Notes: generated by a model not told the origin, from the letters alone. Numbered from the stretch's first letter, positions 26,610 to 36,040 are shown. The stretch: 64,000 nucleotides of DNA from Pseudomonadota bacterium (GCA_027623555.1 JAQBSZ010000011.1:1-64000), one strand, 5' to 3'. Numbers and translations are program-made.

Positions 26610-27346
26610 TTACCTGAAGTGGATTTGGATCAGATCAACCATCCGCTCTGAAAAATCTTCGTTATCGTAAATCTCGCCATGGCAGGGCAGCAGAACATTA
26701 CGCTTGTCATTGGGGAAGTGTTGCATCGCCCAATCATAGAATGCTTGCTATTGACGCCGCGTTTGAAGACCTTGTGGACCTGTAAACCGATGCCCAGTCC
26801 ATAAAGCTTCATCAAGATTCGCAGAATTGGACTGCCATCTAATGTGGCTAAATTCATGAATGAATCGCAGACTAGCCAGTAGACTGTGCCCCCAGCCTCT
26901 TCCGTTTCCACGCTTACCCAGACTTCACCCAGGCTATTGTCCGGTAGGACATGAATTCTGACGTGATCCGGTAATCCATTCGCCAGCGAATCTGGATGCT
27001 GGGCCCCATTAATCGAGGTCTTCACACGCAAGCGCTCGTTCGTGAAGTCAGAGGCAATGACTCGGGTCTTTAGATAGGCACTTTTCCACTCTTCCAGCCC
27101 CAGCGTGTGTCCTGCAGCGGGAGCCAGCAATAGCAGTTGTGGATCTGCCGGTAACAAGTGCCGTGCGGATTCCACCAGCCCTCGACCCGGACTGTAGACA
27201 AGAAACGATTCTTCAGTGAGCTTGATAAGTGCGCAATAGGGGGCACCCATATCGGCCCGGTACTGCGCGCGATGAATAGTCGCGCCAGTATCGACCGCCT
27301 GCCAGACAGAATCTGTCTGCACTGCTACCTGCACCCTGCTGCTCAC
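26610..27346 (-). pseudogene. MBL-fold/DUF4336-like hydrolase broken by a one-base deletion
   Basis: In the first frame (from 27346) the protein has the N-terminal strands ALIKLTEESFLVYSPGRGL and LLAPAAGHTLGLEEWKSAY. After FKRGVN the frame gives unrelated residues and stops at 26630. Reading the next frame from there gives QAFYDWAMQHFPNDKRNVLL, then PCHGEIYDNEDFSERMV, the expected end of such a protein, stopping at 26610. One missing base near 26749 explains both. The classical HxHxDH motif is replaced by AAGHTLGLEEW, so even the ancestor may have been a degenerate member. No other break is seen, so the event is recent or a sequencing error. Confidence 0.75.
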
Positions 27347-27365
27347 GCCTGAGACGCAAGCGGTG

Positions 27366-28334
27366 TTATTGGGTGTTTACCTTGTTTGTCCAGAAGATAT
27401 CGATATTGCCCAGACTGTTGTCCTGGCGCGACGAGAACCAGGAGAACGTATCGCCACCCGGAGGTAAGGCTGGGCACATATCGGCCCCAGCTGTGTTGAC
27501 CTGGGGCCCAAGGTTGCGCGCGGGTCCCCAGCTATTCTCACCCAATTGCATGGAACCCCATAGATCCATACCGCCAAATCCGCCGGGGCGGCCGGAGGTG
27601 AAGTACACCGTGCCGTTGCTGTCCTGGGTGAAGTGAAATTCCTCAGCTGCCGTGTTGATATTCGGACCCTGGTTGACTGGCTCCATCCAGTTGCCATTTG
27701 CATCGGGCTTGGAACAGTAAATATCGGAACCCCCAAAGCCACCGGGGCGTCTAGATGCGAAGCAGAGGGTTTCGCCGTCCTGCAAGATGGCCGGGCAGTG
27801 TTCGTTCCCGACATCGGTGCTGATAGGAAAACCGATCAGCTCGGGTGTGGACCAGGAGCCGTTCACTTTTCGCGTGACAAACAGGTCGGTGGCATTGTTT
27901 GGACTTGACGTGGCGAGACGGTCGGACTTGAAGTAAATCGTATTGCCGTCTGCCGTTATCCAGGGCTCTCGATCATCACCCAGTCGTAACGGGTCAACAT
28001 TGGTAGCCGGTGGTTGATTGACAGGTATGCCCATGTTTACCGGTGTGTTCCAGCTGCCGGTTTCCTGGTTAAAAGTTGCGATATACAAATCCTTGGGATC
28101 ACCGGGAGCCACCGCCATGTCTTCGCGGGCACTGCAATACACCATGGTTCCGTCAGTGGCAAAAGAAAGCTCACCTTCTGCCCACATAGTATTAATTGGC
28201 GCGCCAAAATTATGTACCGCAAGGTCGACCCAACTGCCTTGTTGTGCAGTTGTGGAATTTGCGGTCAGGCACAGTGTTAAGGACAGCAAGAATAATCTCG
28301 CCGGATTGCTTGGTGTTTTTGCTTGTGAAGTCAT
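27366..28334 (-). CDS. exported PD40/TolB-like propeller protein
   Basis: 322 residues with a signal peptide (RLFLLSLTLCLTANSTTAQQ) and five or more WD40-like PD40 blades: WAEGELSFATDGTMVYCSA, REPWITADGNTIYFKSDR, HCPAILQDGETLCFASRRPGGFGGSDIYCS and TVYFTSGRPGGFGGMDLWGS. RPGGFGG-x-D repeats are typical of envelope propellers related to TolB/OmpA-associated proteins. It is probably periplasmic or surface-exposed. It lies 19 bp beyond the broken MBL gene on the same strand. Confidence 0.85.
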   Translation of the reverse strand: MTSQAKTPSNPARLFLLSLTLCLTANSTTAQQGSWVDLAVHNFGAPINTMWAEGELSFATDGTMVYCSAREDMAVAPGDPKDLYIATFNQETGSWNTPVNMGIPVNQPPATNVDPLRLGDDREPWITADGNTIYFKSDRLATSSPNNATDLFVTRKVNGSWSTPELIGFPISTDVGNEHCPAILQDGETLCFASRRPGGFGGSDIYCSKPDANGNWMEPVNQGPNINTAAEEFHFTQDSNGTVYFTSGRPGGFGGMDLWGSMQLGENSWGPARNLGPQVNTAGADMCPALPPGGDTFSWFSSRQDNSLGNIDIFWTNKVNTQ

Positions 28335-28402
28335 AAAGCGTACTCCTGGAATTAATTTCTATTTCTAACTCTTACATTTGCATCAGCGTAATCAAATATC
28401 GC

Positions 28403-28945
28403 TTACGTGCGCGAGGTAACCCTGAAGGTCCACCAGCGATCGTTGCGTTGCGCATCGGGCGGTGGTGCCGGATTACCGGGACCGCCATGAACCTGCAGTT
28501 TATCTACTCGAGCCTGCCAGGCACGGTCTAGAGTGGCTGTATCAGTCACCCGATTCAGTCTTACTGGATAGACAACCCCATCCAGTTTCATTGCGGCGCG
28601 TTCGTCAGGACCGACTCTGGCTGCCCAGTACTTCGTATCGCACACAGAGCAGCTCAAATACATCTCACCCTCGGGCGTGGACATGCAGTTTAGATTTATC
28701 GAATGGGGTCGAATGCCGGCATAGATTTGCAATTGACACAGCTCTACGTCGTTGGCGAAAGACCAATCGGATACGGGTGCGTCGGCCCTATCACCCAGGA
28801 GAAAGCCACCGGGAGTTCGCTCACAAGGACAGATTGACGAATAGACCAGGAACCCGACGACGCCGACCACTAAAAGCGTAGCGATGGATCCGCCGATTAT
28901 CAGCTTGATTCTGGAAATGCCTGGAGATGCTTGAGCTTCTGACAT
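28403..28945 (-). CDS. membrane-anchored split-barrel-like protein, paralogue of 18857
   Basis: 180 residues: one N-terminal membrane helix (KLIIGGSIATLLVVGVVGFLVY) and a domain with SDWSFANDVELCQLQI, INLNCMSTPEGEMYLSC and MKLDGVVYPVRLNRVTD. The order DWSF ... xLxLDGxxYxxRxxRV matches the gene at 18857 (DWSFLTER ... VILRIDGNLYEQRLERI). It has extra Cys residues (CPCE, SCSVCDTKY) not seen in the other copy. A GAGGAAT ribosome binding site precedes the ATG. Function unknown. Confidence 0.6.
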   Translation of the reverse strand: MSEAQASPGISRIKLIIGGSIATLLVVGVVGFLVYSSICPCERTPGGFLLGDRADAPVSDWSFANDVELCQLQIYAGIRPHSINLNCMSTPEGEMYLSCSVCDTKYWAARVGPDERAAMKLDGVVYPVRLNRVTDTATLDRAWQARVDKLQVHGGPGNPAPPPDAQRNDRWWTFRVTSRT

Positions 28946-29001
28946 GATGATTCCTCTTCTTCTTCTAATTCTATGTTTATTGTATTTTTAATCTCAGCCA
29001 G

Positions 29002-30273
29002 TCATTGCCGCAGCGATAACCGGTAGTCTAACACCATCTCTTCTGTTAGCGAGGTGCCGAATCCCGGCTCAGTAGGAGCGATCACGAATCCATTCTCCAC
29101 CCTGCAGGACATGGCTTCAAGAATTTCTGAGCCCTGGGGAAAACTTTCTGCCATGGAGCAGCTGGCTGAGGTTAGCGCGATCGGGAATCCCCAGGAGCTG
29201 CCGCCGCGATGGGGAATGATCTCCAGGCCAGCCGCCTCCACCAGCTGAGAAATGCGCCGGCCGGCCGTCGTACCTCCACACCAGGTGATATCCGGTTGCA
29301 GTATTTCCGCCGCACCGAGCTGCACCAGAACATTGAAGCCATGCTGGGTGTACTCATGTTCTCCACAGGCGATACGGGTCCATCCCGCACCTTTGCCGCC
29401 AATGCGGTTCACCAGTTCAGCGTAGCCGAACACATCGTCTGGTGATAACAGCTCTTCCATGAAATAGAGATTGGCCGGGCGCAACGCTTCTGCCAGGGCT
29501 ACCGCCCAGTCCACGGTGCCATCCCGGGAAACGCAATCCGTCATCAACCGGACGTCCGGTCCCAGCACATCGCGAGCCTCCAGGACTGAATTGATATAGG
29601 CCCTGCGTGCTTCATCAGGCATGCGCGGCCCACCAATTGTTGTGCGCTTGAAATTGCGTATGCCGGCAGCTCTGCCCTGCATGAAATCCCCATTGGTCTG
29701 GTAGATCGCCAGGCGATCCCGCGGGGCACCACCAAGCAGCTCATGCACCGGCAAGCCGGCATGCTTGCCGGCGATATCCCAGAGGGCATTGTCCAGTGCA
29801 CTCAGGGCCATGACAAAAATGCCCCGCCGACCGTACAGGACCCCGGAGGTGTACATCTGGTCCCAGAGTTGTTCGACGTTTAACGGATTGCTATCCATAA
29901 GCAGGTGCTTGAGATGGCCGTCGATAATCTCCACGGCGGCGCTACCGCCGGCGCCCATGCCGAATCCGGTAATCCCCTGGTCGGTTTTTATTACGGCAAT
30001 GATGGCGGAAGGTAATTGCTCGAATGGGCCACCGAATTGCCAGCGCCTGGGGTCGTCATCGGAAGCAAAATTCGGTGCTTCCAGCAGCCCGTCGGAGCGC
30101 TGGCTAATATAGATGGGGTAGGCTTTGACCTCGCGAATTCGCATGCGTGCGGACTGCGCCAGCAGCTGACCCGATAAGCTGGTACCCGCTCCAGCGGTCG
30201 CCGCCAGTGCGGCGTACCAGCCAGCCTGGCGCAGAAAGCGGCGTCGGCTAGCGTGTTCTGGCTCGTTATTCAT
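29002..30273 (-). CDS. Tat-exported enolase-superfamily sugar-acid dehydratase-like protein
   Basis: 423 residues. A Tat signal (SRRRFLRQAGWYAALAATAG) precedes a full enolase-superfamily enzyme: N-terminal capping domain (REVKAYPIYISQRSD), then barrel metal ligands in RLMTDCVSRD, YFMEELLSPDD and IACGEHEYT, and the catalytic His region IIPHRGGSSWG. It is closest in wording to L-rhamnonate dehydratase and related mandelate-racemase-group enzymes, which eliminate water from acid sugars and use Mg. Those are normally cytoplasmic, so the Tat signal is unusual. The gene is the last of a minus-strand trio with 30284 and 31461. Confidence 0.82.
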   Translation of the reverse strand: MNNEPEHASRRRFLRQAGWYAALAATAGAGTSLSGQLLAQSARMRIREVKAYPIYISQRSDGLLEAPNFASDDDPRRWQFGGPFEQLPSAIIAVIKTDQGITGFGMGAGGSAAVEIIDGHLKHLLMDSNPLNVEQLWDQMYTSGVLYGRRGIFVMALSALDNALWDIAGKHAGLPVHELLGGAPRDRLAIYQTNGDFMQGRAAGIRNFKRTTIGGPRMPDEARRAYINSVLEARDVLGPDVRLMTDCVSRDGTVDWAVALAEALRPANLYFMEELLSPDDVFGYAELVNRIGGKGAGWTRIACGEHEYTQHGFNVLVQLGAAEILQPDITWCGGTTAGRRISQLVEAAGLEIIPHRGGSSWGFPIALTSASCSMAESFPQGSEILEAMSCRVENGFVIAPTEPGFGTSLTEEMVLDYRLSLRQ

Positions 30274-30283
30274 GCCTGTATCC

Positions 30284-31456
30284 TTAGAGTTGACCAGTCT
30301 CCAGTGCGAACAATTCCCTGAGGATTCGGCGCCATTGTAGGTACTGCTCTTCCATAGTGCCGCTCAGACCGTGTACCTGTTTGTTAAGCTCCAGAATGGC
30401 CGGCGCGATCTCGCGATTGAATCCAGTGGCGAGTTCCTGAAACTCTAACTCAAAGATCTTGCTCCAGCGATAGCGGTCATATCTCTGGGTCAGCGTCAGG
30501 TAGCCTCTCGATGAACTGTATCGCGAAGCATCATAAGCTTCGAGCAATGAGTCTTCTGCCTGTTCAATCTGGTCGTAGGAATAGCGTCGCCAGGTTACGT
30601 AGGCTGGCTGCATGTCTTCGTAGAGAGCCTGGTAGTATTCATCGACAGTGTCGATGAACTGATGATGACGCAGGCGCATGTCTTCCACTCGCGCCAGCAT
30701 CGGGTCGTTGCCGGCGGGCAGACTGTTGACACTTAACTTGCCCGAGCTATCCCGGGTCAGGGTATGGGCGAAAGAGTCCGGTGACAGATCGGCGGCATAC
30801 ACCAGCTGCGATATGCGCTTGATGGCAATGAGTTCTGCATCGCCGAGAACTGTTCTGGCGGCGACGAGGTCATTGTTTATCTGGTTATAGAGATCCTGAA
30901 AAGGATCGACAAAGGCAGCCGCATCGAAGCGATTGCCTGGCGTGTAACGGGTGCTCGCGGGAAAATCCTCACCGCTGGTGAAGTCTGCATAGTCCTTGTT
31001 CAGCCATTCACGACCAGTACTGTCATAGACCTCAACATGCAACTGTAGTTCCTGTCCATCGGATTTTATAACCGTACCGGTAATCAGCAGATCCATCGAC
31101 GGATCATTTTGTGGCAGAACTCTTACGGCTCCCCATTGGTTCGAATCGATCAGCGTATTACGCAACACATAGGGCAGGTACTGTGTCTCATTGTCGCGAA
31201 TTTCCTTGAAAGCCAGTTCTCCGAATTGTTCGCTGTCGGCTGCATCGACAGGATTGTCGAATACCCTCACACCGATATCGAGGGTTTGTGATTCATCAGG
31301 CGCCGCAAAGGCCTGATCGAGACTGACCGTTCCAACTGGCGGGATAACTGGCAGGACTGGAACCGGTAGGCGTTGCGCGCAAGCGCCGAGAAAAATCACC
31401 AGTATCCAGAGCTGGCGCCAACTATTCGAGGGTGTGTTGGTTACAAAGATCTTCAC
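30284..31456 (-). CDS. lipoprotein of unknown function
   Basis: 390 residues. The N-terminus ends in a lipobox (LVIFLGAC). The body has TLDIGVRVFDNP, WGAVRVLPQNDPSMDLLITGTVIKSDG and LQLHVEVYDSTGREWLNKDY, then a long charged alpha-helical end. I recognise no family with a known function; the middle resembles LpoB/penicillin-binding-activator-like beta domains but this is only a guess. It lies 10 bp upstream of the dehydratase-like gene and 4 bp downstream of 31461. Confidence 0.65.
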   Translation of the reverse strand: MKIFVTNTPSNSWRQLWILVIFLGACAQRLPVPVLPVIPPVGTVSLDQAFAAPDESQTLDIGVRVFDNPVDAADSEQFGELAFKEIRDNETQYLPYVLRNTLIDSNQWGAVRVLPQNDPSMDLLITGTVIKSDGQELQLHVEVYDSTGREWLNKDYADFTSGEDFPASTRYTPGNRFDAAAFVDPFQDLYNQINNDLVAARTVLGDAELIAIKRISQLVYAADLSPDSFAHTLTRDSSGKLSVNSLPAGNDPMLARVEDMRLRHHQFIDTVDEYYQALYEDMQPAYVTWRRYSYDQIEQAEDSLLEAYDASRYSSSRGYLTLTQRYDRYRWSKIFELEFQELATGFNREIAPAILELNKQVHGLSGTMEEQYLQWRRILRELFALETGQL

Positions 31457-31460
31457 TCGC

Positions 31461-32219
31461 TCAGTCCAGTGGCGTTCTCTGACTGCAGACCCGACCCCGA
31501 CTGATAGTCTGGATACAGTTGAATGTATCAGGTGGTGCCTGGTAGCGATTGAAAGCCTGGTTCAGCGTAAACGGGATTGTGTCTCCGCTCTGAATGCTGG
31601 TAATCAGGCGCAAAGCAGAACCGTCTGAGGAAACACTAAGCTGATGGGTTATATGAAGATCATCAGGCAGGCTTATCTCGAACACCAGCTGGTTGCGGTC
31701 CCAACCACAGGCCTCTGCGCCATGCGGGCTGGAGAATGTCTCAATCGGTCCGGTCTCCATGCCGCAGATGAGTGGCGCTTCTCCGCGCCGTTCAACGCGC
31801 ACTTCATTGCGGTTCTGGACAATACTTAGCGTCGACTGGCGGCTGATATACTCCGCAAGACGCGCCAGATTGACGATATTTTCACTCCGCCTGGACGGAT
31901 TGAGATTTATCCCGCCCAGAGACACTGCAGGGCCGGAGATTGGCGAAATGCCGGCGCGTTGCTGGGCGGCTTGTTCCTGGCGCATGCTCATGATGCGATT
32001 AAGTTCGTCTTCCCACTTGTCGCTGCGGCCAAAATCCTTCTCCCAGGACCCGGAAAAATTCATCCTTACTGGCGTGTCCAGGTTCAATACCGGCAGGTCA
32101 TCCTGGGCGTTAACTGCTGAACACAACAACAGCAGCATTCCAGCCAGGGCGCCGAAGGAGGTAGGCTTCCCCTGCGTTGTCAGCCCAGAAGAGTGTGTCA
32201 TTGTTACAGAATTGCTCAT
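31461..32219 (-). CDS. exported protein of unknown function
   Basis: 252 residues with a signal peptide (FGALAGMLLLLCSAVNAQ). It has FSGSWEKDFGRSDKWEDELNR, then a beta-rich part (LSIVQNRNEVRVERRGEAPLI and LSVSSDGSALRLITSI). The FSGSW and LxVSxDGxxL pattern is like the exported proteins that end each repeat with 'xGxW'. First gene of the three-gene minus-strand set. No function assigned. Confidence 0.6.
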   Translation of the reverse strand: MSNSVTMTHSSGLTTQGKPTSFGALAGMLLLLCSAVNAQDDLPVLNLDTPVRMNFSGSWEKDFGRSDKWEDELNRIMSMRQEQAAQQRAGISPISGPAVSLGGINLNPSRRSENIVNLARLAEYISRQSTLSIVQNRNEVRVERRGEAPLICGMETGPIETFSSPHGAEACGWDRNQLVFEISLPDDLHITHQLSVSSDGSALRLITSIQSGDTIPFTLNQAFNRYQAPPDTFNCIQTISRGRVCSQRTPLD

Positions 32220-32425
32220 AGGACGGTGCTGGCGCTTTTCATAGTTATACGTTGTTATATGGGGGACGCCGGGCTCGGCCTTAAACTGAGTCTGAATCCT
32301 GTATTAGGTTCCCAGCTTAGTCAATATAAGAAACTCCAGGAACCCCGCACAGGCAATTGGACATTTTCTGACAGGGCTCTTATGCTCCACAGGTAGCGAA
32401 ACTCACCAAGAAGGAGGTTCCCGCC

Positions 32426-33295
32426 ATGAATTATTCCAGAGCCATAAAATCGCGTTTTATCCTGGTTTCGGCAGTTATCCTGCTGATGCAGTCAGCCTTA
32501 GCCCAACAAGATTTCAGTAACGTCGAGATCGTACCCCATCATGTGGCTGGTACTATCTATTACCTGCAGGGAGCCGGCGGCAATATTGGCCTCTCCATTG
32601 GTGAGGACGGTGTGGTCATGATTGATGACCAGTTTGCACCCCTGACCGATAAAATCCTCGCTGCTATTCGCAGTCTGAATGACGGTGAGATTCGTTTCGT
32701 CATCAATACCCATGTGCATGGTGATCATACTGGTGGCAACGAGAACCTGGGCAAACTGGGAATATTGATTTTAGCCCGTGATGAGGTGCGGGTACGCCTC
32801 AGTGCCCAGTCACCGGCAGCAGCACTTCCGGTTCTCACCTACAGTGATGCCATAACTATTCATCTCAACGGCGAAGAAGTCTATGCCTTTCCCGTGCCAC
32901 CGGCTCACACCGATGGCGACACGTTTATTCACTTCAAGGATTCTGATGTGATTCATGCCGGGGATGTGTTCCGCACTACAGCGTTTCCGGTAATCGATAT
33001 CAATAATGGCGGCTCATTGGAGGGCACGTTAGCGGCACTGGCCATGCTCGTAGGTACGGCAGGTCCCGATACCAAAATTGTGCCCGGCCATGGTGAAGTC
33101 TCTTCACGTATGGATGTCATGGGATTTCGCGATATGGTTCTCGATGTGAAGAACAGGGTGGCACCCTTGGTTGAGCGGGGCATGAGTTATGAGCAGGTCG
33201 CTGCGGCCAATCCGACTGCAGCTTATAACGATCGTTATGGAGATCCGGAAAGATTTCTGCGAGCAGTTTATTCTGAACTTGGTGGCGGGCAGTAA
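32426..33295 (+). CDS. exported metallo-beta-lactamase-fold hydrolase
   Basis: 289 residues: signal peptide (ILVSAVILLMQSALAQQ), then NTHVHGDHTGG with H96, H98, D100 and H101, a cyclase-like PPAHTDGD, HAGDVF and PGHGE. This matches the family of exported MBL proteins seen next to many cyclase and quinoprotein genes. A strong ribosome binding site (AAGGAGG) precedes the ATG. It starts a plus-strand cluster with 33302, 34161 and perhaps 35568; gaps are short or overlapping. Its substrate is unknown. Confidence 0.88.
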   Translation: MNYSRAIKSRFILVSAVILLMQSALAQQDFSNVEIVPHHVAGTIYYLQGAGGNIGLSIGEDGVVMIDDQFAPLTDKILAAIRSLNDGEIRFVINTHVHGDHTGGNENLGKLGILILARDEVRVRLSAQSPAAALPVLTYSDAITIHLNGEEVYAFPVPPAHTDGDTFIHFKDSDVIHAGDVFRTTAFPVIDINNGGSLEGTLAALAMLVGTAGPDTKIVPGHGEVSSRMDVMGFRDMVLDVKNRVAPLVERGMSYEQVAAANPTAAYNDRYGDPERFLRAVYSELGGGQ

Positions 33296-33301
33296 AATCC
33301 T

Positions 33302-34192
33302 ATGCGGCTGCCCGAACTAATTTCATTGCTTAGTCTTATGGCTCTCAGTGCTGAGAGCCTTGCTGCCGCTAATGAAAACTGTCAACTGTTCCAGGTGGAC
33401 GATGGACGCCTGAGTATACCGGTGACTGTAGCGGGCGCCGAAACAAGGGCTATCCTCAATAGTGGAATATTGACCATTGGAATTTCAAGTGCCCTTGCGG
33501 AGCAATTAGGCCTGGAAGTGCTGGTTCCCGAGCCAGCCAGCCGTAGGCAGGCAATAGCCGTGCCACAATTACGTAGCGTTGAAAACGTGCCGGTTAATGT
33601 ATTTGGGCAGGAAATTGAGATGGAACAAATTTATGTGTTTGATCTTGATGTGCCACTGGTCAACCTCAACGTGATGATGTTTCGAAACTTTCTCGTACAG
33701 ATCGATTTCCCGCAGTCTCAAGTTTGCTTTTTGAATCCTGCAACTATCAATCTGGAAGCTGCGGAAAATATCAACATGCGGAGCACACGCGCTGGCACAC
33801 CAGCAGTCGAAGTCATTCTCAACGGCAAAGAAGAAGTCTGGCTGGATTTTCAGATCGGCTATGGCGGTGGGATTTCTATCGATTATGACACTGCCGATGA
33901 TCTTGGGTTCATTGAGGATAACCAGTCTGGTACTGAATCTTCCCCAACAGCGGTTGCAGTCACTGAGTCACTACTCTTCGGCCCCTATGAGCTCGGTGCT
34001 ATTAATACCAACTATGCTGTGGAAGAAGGTGCCAATGCGCGAAGATCCTTTCCCTCAGAAGGAGTTCTGCGTGCTGGCAGGCGCCGTAACCGAGCTGTGG
34101 AGACCCATGGTGAACTGGGTTACGAAATCATGCAACACTTTGTAATTACTATAGATTTCAATGAAGAGAGAATGCACGTCTTTGCACCTTAA
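33302..34192 (+). CDS. exported aspartyl-protease-like protein lacking the catalytic Asp
   Basis: 296 residues with a signal peptide. The N-terminal half has the retropepsin-like layout VTVAGAETRAILNSGIL followed by SSALAEQLGLEV, but the D-[ST]-G motif is N53-S54-G55. A second half (VWLDFQIGYGGGISIDYDTADDLGF) repeats the fold and likewise lacks D-T-G. The family member would thus be a pseudoprotease or a binding protein. The gene begins 6 bp after 32426 and overlaps 34161 by 32 bp, so translation is probably coupled. Confidence 0.7.
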   Translation: MRLPELISLLSLMALSAESLAAANENCQLFQVDDGRLSIPVTVAGAETRAILNSGILTIGISSALAEQLGLEVLVPEPASRRQAIAVPQLRSVENVPVNVFGQEIEMEQIYVFDLDVPLVNLNVMMFRNFLVQIDFPQSQVCFLNPATINLEAAENINMRSTRAGTPAVEVILNGKEEVWLDFQIGYGGGISIDYDTADDLGFIEDNQSGTESSPTAVAVTESLLFGPYELGAINTNYAVEEGANARRSFPSEGVLRAGRRRNRAVETHGELGYEIMQHFVITIDFNEERMHVFAP

Positions 34193-35438
34193 ACTAATAA
34201 ATATAGCTAGCAACCTGACAATAGCTCTTTTCCTGGTTATTCCTGCTTCTGGTATTGCAGCAGACGCAATCTCGACACAGGCCCTTGTCACCAACTTCTG
34301 GTCTGCCGCAACTCCGCAGGAAAGACAGGACAGTGAAGCTCAACTGATGGAACGCGCGGGTGATGCAGCGGCACTCTATCGCTGGCTGAAAATAGGGGCA
34401 GAGTATCCAGTCGATGTACTGAAAGGACAACAGGAGAGTGTGCGAGTCGCGGATGACGGCAATCGTTTTCCTTATGTTTACCTGGTTCCAGATTCTTACG
34501 ATCCTGCAAGATCCTATCCGGTAGAGTTTGTGTTGCACGGTGGGGTCAGCGCACCCGAATGGGAGCCTGGTGGTGGCTGGTGGCGGCGTGGCTATGATTC
34601 TCTCCGGCAAGAAGATCGCATGGTCGTGGTGCCGGCATCCTGGGAAGATGCATTCTGGTGGCATGAAAACCAGGCAGAGAATTTGCCAGCGATTCTTAAA
34701 ACACTCAAGCGCCGCTATAACATCGATGAAAACCGGGTCACCTTGACAGGTGTGTCTGATGGGGGAACTGGTGCCTACTTTTTCGCCTTCAAGCAACCCA
34801 CGGAATGGGCTGCCTTCTTCCCTTATATAGGCCATCCTGGTGTGCTGAGAAATCCACAGAGCGGTGGCGGCTATAAGCTCTATTTCGAAAACTTGCAGGC
34901 CAAGCCGCTCTACATCGTAAATGGTGAAGTTGACCGACTCTATCCGGCATCTTCGCTGGAGCCATTTATACAGGTATTGAGAGAGGCTGAAGTGCCCCAT
35001 GTCTTCAAGGTGATTGAGGATGGGGGGCATAACACGCAGTGGTTGCCGGATGAGACTCCAATGATTGAGCAGTACAAACTGGACAATCCCCGCGACCCCT
35101 TGCCAGACAGTATTCGCTGGGTGGCAGACCGCACGGATCGCTTCAATCGTAATCTGTGGATTCGAATCGATGAGCTCTCCCGGGAACCCGGATTGCTGGA
35201 AGTGAGCAGGGATGCCAACCGTTTTGTCGTCAATGCACGCGGCATCTCTCAGTTCACGCTATTGCTAAATCCTGAAGAAGTGGATTTCAGTCAACCGATT
35301 CTGGTGAATATAAACGGCAATACGGTGCTGGCAGAGAGTGTCAGCGAGAACAAAGAGACCCTGTTGAAGTGGGCGCGGGAAGATCTGGATAGAACGATGC
35401 TGTTTACTGCTGAGCTGACGTTCCAGGTTCCAGACTAG
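34161..35438 (+). CDS. exported esterase/PHB-depolymerase-like alpha/beta hydrolase
   Basis: 425 residues with a signal-like N-terminus (LTIALFLVIPASGIAADA). The core has VYLVPDSYDPARSYPVEFVLHGG, the nucleophile elbow TGVSDGGTG (S199) and GGHNTQW as the likely catalytic His. It resembles the esterase D/PHB-depolymerase branch, plus a C-terminal beta domain (residues ~330-425). The start at 34161 overlaps the preceding gene by 32 bp; a later start is possible. Its partners and substrate are unknown. Confidence 0.82.
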   Translation: MKRECTSLHLKLINIASNLTIALFLVIPASGIAADAISTQALVTNFWSAATPQERQDSEAQLMERAGDAAALYRWLKIGAEYPVDVLKGQQESVRVADDGNRFPYVYLVPDSYDPARSYPVEFVLHGGVSAPEWEPGGGWWRRGYDSLRQEDRMVVVPASWEDAFWWHENQAENLPAILKTLKRRYNIDENRVTLTGVSDGGTGAYFFAFKQPTEWAAFFPYIGHPGVLRNPQSGGGYKLYFENLQAKPLYIVNGEVDRLYPASSLEPFIQVLREAEVPHVFKVIEDGGHNTQWLPDETPMIEQYKLDNPRDPLPDSIRWVADRTDRFNRNLWIRIDELSREPGLLEVSRDANRFVVNARGISQFTLLLNPEEVDFSQPILVNINGNTVLAESVSENKETLLKWAREDLDRTMLFTAELTFQVPD

Positions 35439-35567
35439 GGAATCGATTCAGTTGCCATTTGTGTGTATACCCGGCTTGAAGTTAAGATTCACTACACAAA
35501 CCAGGTCTGGTCTAACTGGAGACCAGATAAAGTTCAGCGAATAATAGGCATCTCAGAGGCCATCCCC

Positions 35568-35981
35568 TTGAATAGAAAAATACGTCGTTACATCGATATC
35601 ATGCTCACTGGACTGGGCATCGCCCTAATATTCACGGCCGTTCTATTGGGCGGATCTCTCGAAATTCAGATACAGATGCCAATGGCGTTATTTGGTGTGC
35701 TGTTGATGGAAGCCGGCGTATGGGGTCTGTCCCAGAAGCTTTTTCCCAGTGACCGCCGTTTCTCCAGGCTTCGAAGCGAAGGCGACTATATGCTGGACTT
35801 GATTCGAGAACTCAATGCAGCGGCGATCGGCAAGGACAAGGGCGTCGAAGATGCCAAGCGGTTTCAGGCTACGTTGGAGAAGATGCATGACTCGGTAGTG
35901 CATATGTCTGAACTGGCCGCGATGGAAGATGGTATGAAAATACCCATTCGAGATAACCAACAGATAATATCTGGCGATTAA
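35568..35981 (+). CDS. two-helix membrane protein, unknown function
   Basis: 137 residues from TTG at 35568, which has GAGG upstream; the frame opens at 35463 but the first 35 residues look non-coding. Two adjacent membrane helices (MLTGLGIALIFTAVLLGG and MALFGVLLMEAGVWGLSQ) are followed by a charged cytoplasmic helical tail (RRFSRLRSEGDYMLDLIRELNAAAIGKDKG). I do not recognise the family. Confidence 0.55.
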   Translation: MNRKIRRYIDIMLTGLGIALIFTAVLLGGSLEIQIQMPMALFGVLLMEAGVWGLSQKLFPSDRRFSRLRSEGDYMLDLIRELNAAAIGKDKGVEDAKRFQATLEKMHDSVVHMSELAAMEDGMKIPIRDNQQIISGD

Positions 35982-36040
35982 GAGCCAGAGCCAGCGGCGC
36001 TGACTGCTAATCACTAGTTCAAATGGTGGCACCCCTTCCC

